The notes beneath the pieces are model-generated. The model ran no database searches. It was not told where the DNA came from and saw nothing but the letters and a program-made list of their open reading frames with translations. 33,879 nt of DNA from Elusimicrobia bacterium CG1_02_56_21 (lineage in GTDB: Bacteria; Elusimicrobiota; Elusimicrobia; Elusimicrobiales; UBA9959): contig MNUR01000042.1 in the NCBI GenBank assembly GCA_001871115.1, positions 1 to 33,879 of the forward strand, given 5' to 3'. Within the stretch, counting starts at the first letter, position 1. Each line of letters begins with the position of its first letter. Positions 30,795 through 33,879 of this stretch are shown here, in pieces. The translations under genes were made by a program, and so were the position numbers.

Positions 30795-30815
30795 GGAAAT
30801 AGGTGTTATGTCCCC
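30795..30815. repeat. Dispersed repeat variant GGTGTTATGTCCCC
   Basis: The block GGAAATAGGTGTTATGTCCCC resembles AAAATGGTGTCTGTCCCC at 32823-32840. It lies 6 nt from the stop that ends the truncated surface-protein copy at 30821. Confidence 0.5.
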
Positions 30816-30820
30816 GGATT

Positions 30821-31375
30821 CTATCCCGCGTCGGCCAGCGTGAAAGCCCCGGTAGAAGGCGCTACGGCAAGCGTTACCGCCGTGGTGGAGGTAAAGGCGG
30901 AATAGTCGCCCTCCATATAATTGGCCATCACGAAATTGTAGTAACTCGTGTTCGGGTAAAGGCTCTCGACCGGGCGGCCCGTGGCGTCCGTAGTGAAATA
31001 AACCATATAGGGGTCGGCCAGGGCCCAGGTGGAGACATAAACGTCGTAGGTGGTGCCGGCGGGATTGGACTGGACAAGGGACAGGGTATAGCTGCTTATG
31101 TTAGCGGCGGGGAAACCCGCGGCGGCGCTGCTCACCATGCGCGAGTAAAAGCCGGACTCAAGAACCGCCGTCCCGATAGTGAAGGAAGTTCCGTAGGCCG
31201 CCCCGCCCAGAGCGCCGTCCAGGGCAAAAGCCCCCCCCGCCTGGCCCAGCGCTCCGGAAGAGAATTCCGTAGCGTCGCCCAGGACGATAATATTCCCCGC
31301 TGTTTTTTCAGCCGCCGCCGCCTGTGCGAAGAACAGGCAGACCGCCGCGACAGCCGTACTCATTAACATCTTCAT
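30821..31375 (-). pseudogene. Truncated copy of the large surface protein (N-terminal module)
   Basis: 184 codons beginning with a signal peptide (ends FAQAAAAEK) and closely matching the first ~190 residues of the 1541-aa protein: KTAGNIIVLGDATEFSSG, SSYTLSLVQSNPAGTTYDVY, DPYMVYFTTDATGRPVESL and FVMANYMEGDYSA. It stops after STGAFTLADAG, where the long protein continues into its Kelch part. The break is next to the GGTGTTATGTCCCC repeat, so it is most likely a recombination remnant. It could still be secreted as a short protein. ATG 31375 follows the alternative TTG 31384. Confidence 0.75.
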
Positions 31376-31412
31376 TTTAAACAAAAAGCCAAAACTCGAT
31401 TCCTGCTATAAT

Positions 31413-31427
31413 TCAAGACCTGACCCC
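31413..31427. repeat. Dispersed repeat TCAAGACCTGACCCC, copy 1
   Basis: Exact 15-nt match to copies at 32799, 32932 and 33864. It is followed by the shared tail ATCCCC and lies just upstream of the truncated surface-protein copy. Confidence 0.75.
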
Positions 31428-31440
31428 ATCCCCTTTGTCC

Positions 31441-31452
31441 AAGACCTGACCC
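31441..31452. repeat. Dispersed repeat, copy 2 (partial)
   Basis: AAGACCTGACCC, a 12-nt core match 28 nt after copy 1, forming a close direct pair. It lies just beyond the stop of the AAA ATPase gene. Confidence 0.65.
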
Positions 31453-31463
31453 TATTCCGCCGG

Positions 31464-32594
31464 TTACCCCTTCTTCCTTATCCACTCGCAAAACCAGATA
31501 TCCGAAAACGCCGCAAGACCGCCTTCTTTCTCGAGCAGGCCCTTGGCCAGCAGAAGCGCCTCTGATTTCTGCACGGAGGAGGCCGAACCGAGGCGGTAGG
31601 AATTAATAAACCCCATTGAGAACAAGTCGGCTTCTGGCGACAAGGCCATAGCCCGCAGCAGTTTCCGCTGCGAAAGCGCCAGGGAATCCCACATTGAAAG
31701 AAACATAGGCGACAGCCCCTGCACAATCCTGGCGACAGCTTCTGCGACCGCGGAGCGCGGCACATTTTGCATATCCGCGCAGCCGCTCCAGATTTCATGG
31801 CATAAATGCAGCGTATAATACGGAATCGCCCGTGAAACCTTTAAGATCTCCTCCGTAGTTCCGGAGTCCGGAGTTTTACCCGAAGCCCCGAACTTGGCGG
31901 AAATAAATGAGCCGAGTTGGTCCGAAGGGATCTTGCCCAGGAAAATAACCTTCCCCATTTTGTAAAAAGGCTTATTCTTATTCAAGACCATGTCGGACAT
32001 AATATGCTGCTTCGAACCGGCGAACAGGTAGCCCACGTCTTTCTGGCGCTGAAAAACGGACCGCATTGCCTTTTCAAGGGCTTCCCCGCCCACATTCCTT
32101 ATTTCCTGAAATTCGTCAAAAAATACGACAAACTTATTTTTTTTCCTTACCGCGGCCTTTTGCGGAATTTCGAGAAGCTCCTTGACAAGAAGGGAAAGCT
32201 CCGTCTTCCTGGGGGCAGCTTCAATCCCCACGGTTATTTCCCCTTCCGGGTTTATCGTTACGCTTGGCCGCAGCGACGGGATAACTTCCCTGATAAAACT
32301 GATTATGTTCTCAGTTTTTGTCTCCGCCGCCCTGGCTACGGCCCTCGCATAATGCGCCGCGAACTGTTCCACGGTGGAAACATCGTACATATCCAGCTGG
32401 GCTGTTATAACGCCGCGTTCTTTAAGCGCGGCCAGCGCGTTGAAAGCCAGCGAAGTTTTACCATATCTCCTTGGGGAGATAAGAAACACCCGCGCGCAGT
32501 TGTCCAGTTCGCCGACAAGCTCTTTAAGCTCCGCTGTCCTGTCGGTAAAATCCCCGCCCGTGGCGATCTGTCCGTAAAAAAAAGGGTTCAGCAT
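31464..32594 (-). CDS. AAA ATPase (archaeal-type ATP-binding protein, PF01637-like)
   Basis: A 376-aa P-loop ATPase. Walker A is SPRRYGKTSL, with the R-R-x-G-K-T/S-S pattern of the archaeal ATPase_2 family. Walker B is VVFFDEFQEI, then a sensor-like FAGSKQHIM. The opening MLNPFFYGQIATGGDFTDR is typical of these proteins (N-P-F then F-x-x-R). The C-terminal ~90 residues look like a winged-helix region (LSQRKLLRAMAL...YRLGSASSVQKSEALLLAKG). These ATPases are common, often mobile accessory genes without known substrate. ATG 32594 is used rather than TTG 32612; GGAG lies upstream. Two TATAAT boxes lie in the ~60 nt before it. Confidence 0.82.
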   Translation of the reverse strand: MLNPFFYGQIATGGDFTDRTAELKELVGELDNCARVFLISPRRYGKTSLAFNALAALKERGVITAQLDMYDVSTVEQFAAHYARAVARAAETKTENIISFIREVIPSLRPSVTINPEGEITVGIEAAPRKTELSLLVKELLEIPQKAAVRKKNKFVVFFDEFQEIRNVGGEALEKAMRSVFQRQKDVGYLFAGSKQHIMSDMVLNKNKPFYKMGKVIFLGKIPSDQLGSFISAKFGASGKTPDSGTTEEILKVSRAIPYYTLHLCHEIWSGCADMQNVPRSAVAEAVARIVQGLSPMFLSMWDSLALSQRKLLRAMALSPEADLFSMGFINSYRLGSASSVQKSEALLLAKGLLEKEGGLAAFSDIWFCEWIRKKG

Positions 32595-32746
32595 ACAGCA
32601 GTCTCCAGGCAAACTGAATTATACTTTAAGGTATTATACCTATAAGTATAATAGCAAAGAATGTCTATAGAGCCAACAAAGTACCGGCTTGAGCCCAGCT
32701 CAACTTTTCTGTCCGTATCCCCTGATTCGTCAATAAAAACAAGCAT
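32588..32746 (-). pseudogene. Truncated DUF3800 protein (N-terminal part)
   Basis: A 52-codon frame opens MLVFIDESGDT and continues GSSRYFVG, the characteristic N-terminus of DUF3800 proteins (IDESGD motif with acidic residues, RNase H-like fold). After ~25 residues the similarity stops and the frame runs through the promoter of the ATPase gene to a TGA overlapping its start. AAGAGG lies upstream of the ATG, at a longer distance than usual. It is probably the remnant of a DUF3800 gene cut by rearrangement. Confidence 0.6.
32632..32655 (-). promoter_or_regulatory. AT-rich promoter region of the AAA ATPase gene
   Basis: Read on the minus strand the stretch holds TATTATAC and GGTATAATACC (a TATAAT centred in a palindrome), and a second TATAAT lies slightly closer to the gene (near 32623). 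Either could be the -10 box; -35 hexamers are unclear. Confidence 0.4.
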
Positions 32747-32798
32747 ATTGTTTTTGCGCTACCTCTTGCTGCCGACCACGCTCCGAAAAGGTCAAAAG

Positions 32799-32813
32799 TC
32801 AAGACCTGACCCC
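32799..32813. repeat. Dispersed repeat TCAAGACCTGACCCC, copy 3
   Basis: Exact copy, preceded by AGGTCAAAAG as in copy 4 and followed by ATCCCCC. It is immediately followed by the AAAATGGTGTCTGTCCCC element. Confidence 0.75.
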
Positions 32814-32820
32814 ATCCCCC

Positions 32821-32847
32821 TGAAAATGGTGTCTGTCCCCATTTTTT
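32821..32847. repeat. AAAATGGTGTCTGTCCCCATTTT element
   Basis: Imperfect palindrome AAAATGG-tgtctgt-CCCCATTTT, near copy 3. It resembles the GGTGTTATGTCCCC variant at 30795. Between about 32850 and 32924 I see no gene. Confidence 0.6.
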
Positions 32848-32924
32848 CCGATTTACCGCAGCCAGCGTCTTTTCCATGTTTTTCTCCTGCAACCGTCTTG
32901 CTTCCCTTCATTCCTTCGTAAAGG

Positions 32925-33083
32925 TCAAAAATCAAGACCTGACCCCTTCCCCCACAGCGCCCCGGAAGAAAATTCCGAAGCGTCGCCCAGGACGGTCACA
33001 TTCCCCGCTGTTTTTTCAGCCGCCGCCGCCTGTGCAAGGAACAGGCAGAACGCCGCGATGGCTATAAGACTTTTTATCTTCAT
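32925..33083 (-). pseudogene. Second truncated copy of the surface-protein N-terminus
   Basis: 52 codons that begin with the same signal peptide and opening as the 1541-aa protein (LFLAQAAAAEKTAGNVTVLG, then DASEFSSGAL). They then run directly into the TCAAGACCTGACCCC repeat (translated as part of KGSGLDF) and stop at TGA 32925-32927. DNA around the signal peptide is nearly identical in all three copies. The junction inside the repeat strongly suggests recombination there. Upstream, TGCGGTTTA is shared with the leader of the full-length gene. Confidence 0.75.
32932..32946. repeat. Dispersed repeat TCAAGACCTGACCCC, copy 4
   Basis: Exact copy preceded by AAGGTCAAAAA; it forms the truncation point of the 52-codon surface-protein fragment. 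Confidence 0.75.
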
Positions 33084-33132
33084 TATCTCTAAACCGCATT
33101 AGCTGTCTGCCGGCAGTTTCCCGCCCTAAAAC

Positions 33133-33147
33133 TCAAGACTTGACCGC
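33133..33147. repeat. Dispersed repeat, diverged copy 5
   Basis: TCAAGACTTGACCGC differs from the consensus at two positions. It lies next to the stop codon of the nucleotidyltransferase-like gene ending at 33149. Confidence 0.55.
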
Positions 33148-33148
33148 A

Positions 33149-33655
33149 TTATTTTACGTTCCCCAGCCGCGCCTTGTATATGCGCAGAAATTCAAGATCT
33201 TTCTTTCGTCCGCATATCCTTTTTGACTCAAGCAGCTGCGCCAGGCTCGCCACCGGCACTGACATTCCGGCGGCCCTGAACAACCGCCTACCCGCGTAAA
33301 GCTTTGCAAAAGAGTATCCCGCAACCCGGGTCAGGATGTCAACCTGAGCCGCCTTATCTTTTATAGCGCCTACTGACGCCTTATTGCGGATAATTCTTTC
33401 CGCAAGCCAGAGGTCAGGTTTCCCCAGCGGTTCGCCGTTGGTTTCAAGGGAGTAGCCGGCCGCCGCCAATATCCGCAAAGCGCTGAACAAATTTTTCAGA
33501 TCGGGCTCGACCAGGATATCGCAGTCCAGGGTAGAAAACGCGAAAGCCGGGCCGGGGGCGTAATGGTTTATGCCGAAAACGCCGACCAGCAGAAAGCGCA
33601 CCCTTTTGCGGCGCAATTCCCTTATAAGCGCCAGATACGGATTAGCGGCAGTCAC
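33149..33655 (-). CDS. Second nucleotidyltransferase-fold protein
   Basis: A 168-aa protein with the degenerate signature FLLVGVFGINHYAP...STLDCDILVEPD: a G-V-F-G in place of G-G-x-A, then D-x-D. It shares with the protein at 30190 a similar N-terminal layout (helix, V-G-x-x-x-x-N-x-x, D-x-D-I/L-L) but little sequence. The C-terminal part has LAQLLESKRICGRKKDLEFLR, like the K-x-x-R/D block of DUF6036/AbiEii-type proteins. Start is GTG 33655, which overlaps the stop of the small ORF upstream (GTGA), so the two are coupled. A toxin-antitoxin role is possible but not shown. Confidence 0.65.
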   Translation of the reverse strand: MTAANPYLALIRELRRKRVRFLLVGVFGINHYAPGPAFAFSTLDCDILVEPDLKNLFSALRILAAAGYSLETNGEPLGKPDLWLAERIIRNKASVGAIKDKAAQVDILTRVAGYSFAKLYAGRRLFRAAGMSVPVASLAQLLESKRICGRKKDLEFLRIYKARLGNVK

Positions 33656-33819
33656 CTGTGGACCTCCCTGAAATAAGCGGTATATATCCGCTGGCTTTCA
33701 TAAACGCAAAGTTTATCGGCGTTATCGCGGTTGGAGGGCAGCCGCATGATAAGCCGCGCCAGTTCGCGCAGGCTCCGCGTAGTCGGCTTATTCTTAAAAT
33801 CAGTTTTTTTCTTTTTCAT
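33652..33819 (-). CDS. Small ORF coupled to the second nucleotidyltransferase
   Basis: A 55-aa basic protein (starts MKKKKTDFKNK; contains LRELARLIMRLPSNRDNADKL; ends YFREVHR). Its TGA overlaps the GTG start of the nucleotidyltransferase by 4 nt, which is good evidence of a genuine coupled pair. No family recognised. With the other nucleotidyltransferase plus small ORF pair at 29983-30702 it makes two similar two-gene units in one accessory region, although gene order differs. Confidence 0.5.
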   Translation of the reverse strand: MKKKKTDFKNKPTTRSLRELARLIMRLPSNRDNADKLCVYESQRIYTAYFREVHR

Positions 33820-33863
33820 ATTCCCGGCTTCCTGCTTTTCTGCCTATTCCCGCCTGCTAAAAT

Positions 33864-33878
33864 TCAAGACCTGACCCC
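33864..33878. repeat. Dispersed repeat TCAAGACCTGACCCC, copy 6
   Basis: Exact copy at the right edge of the window, preceded by CTGCTAAAAT, which resembles the flank of copy 1 (CTGCTATAAT). Confidence 0.75.
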
Positions 33879-33879
33879 A

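Noticed and set aside
32719..32732. Third copy of the CCTGATTCGTCA hairpin
   Set aside because: Only half of the hairpin is present and it encodes the IDESG motif of the DUF3800 fragment, so the match is likely coincidental.
31413..33878. CRISPR array
   Set aside because: Repeats are short, irregularly spaced by tens to hundreds of bases, interrupted by genes, and no cas genes are present.

Overview
The window looks like a chromosomal segment from a GC-rich, diderm (outer-membrane-bearing) bacterium. It encodes two predicted outer-membrane beta-barrels, a PorV/PorQ-type protein, an exported 1541-residue surface protein with a YPNP-type C-terminal sorting-like domain, OmpA/MotB proteins and the MEP isoprenoid enzyme Dxs. 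The gene mix and style suggest an Elusimicrobiota-like lineage (inference only; there is no rRNA marker here). Most genes lie on the minus strand.

Left part (1-2790): a promoter/terminator-bounded small-RNA unit whose 5' end mimics the first ~26 nt of an initiator tRNA, two decayed two-component fragments, and an intact hybrid histidine kinase. 2790-8784: a purine-linked block (adenine deaminase overlapping a purple-acid-phosphatase-like enzyme; a YfiH/PgeF-type purine nucleoside phosphorylase), a TSUP permease, and a coupled GNAT plus DUF2156 pair. 8809-13255: a secreted M14 carboxypeptidase, a zinc-ribbon plus DsbD-like membrane protein pair, and an exported MEMO1-AMMECR1 fusion. 13028-16969: an ispA-dxs-LOG-small membrane protein operon.

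Centre (17117-24968) is the most interesting region. Divergent from a PorV/PorQ-like gene is a five-gene operon: a signal-peptide-bearing fusion of the FliF C-terminal periplasmic/TM region with a FliG-like domain, then MotA, MotB, a second MotB paralogue and a periplasmic TPR protein. The last four genes are joined by 4-nt ATGA overlaps and the operon ends in a perfect intrinsic terminator. No flagellar rod, hook, export or filament gene is present. This looks like a minimal rotary-motor module built from flagellar stator and rotor parts, flanked by outer-membrane proteins (PorV-like and a 638-aa barrel with an N-terminal Ig-like domain). Just beyond lies the large Kelch/Fn3 surface protein with a T9SS/FlgD-type C-terminal domain. 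A motor that drives surface-protein movement or secretion is a testable hypothesis, not a demonstrated function.

Right end (29.8-33.9 kb) is a rearranged accessory zone. It has two nucleotidyltransferase plus small-ORF modules, an AAA ATPase, a DUF3800 remnant, and two truncated copies of the N-terminus of the large surface protein. Many copies of short dispersed repeats (TCAAGACCTGACCCC and relatives ending in CCCCATCCCC) lie at or near the truncation points. A 117-bp cloverleaf-like inverted-repeat element separates the large surface protein gene from the barrel gene.
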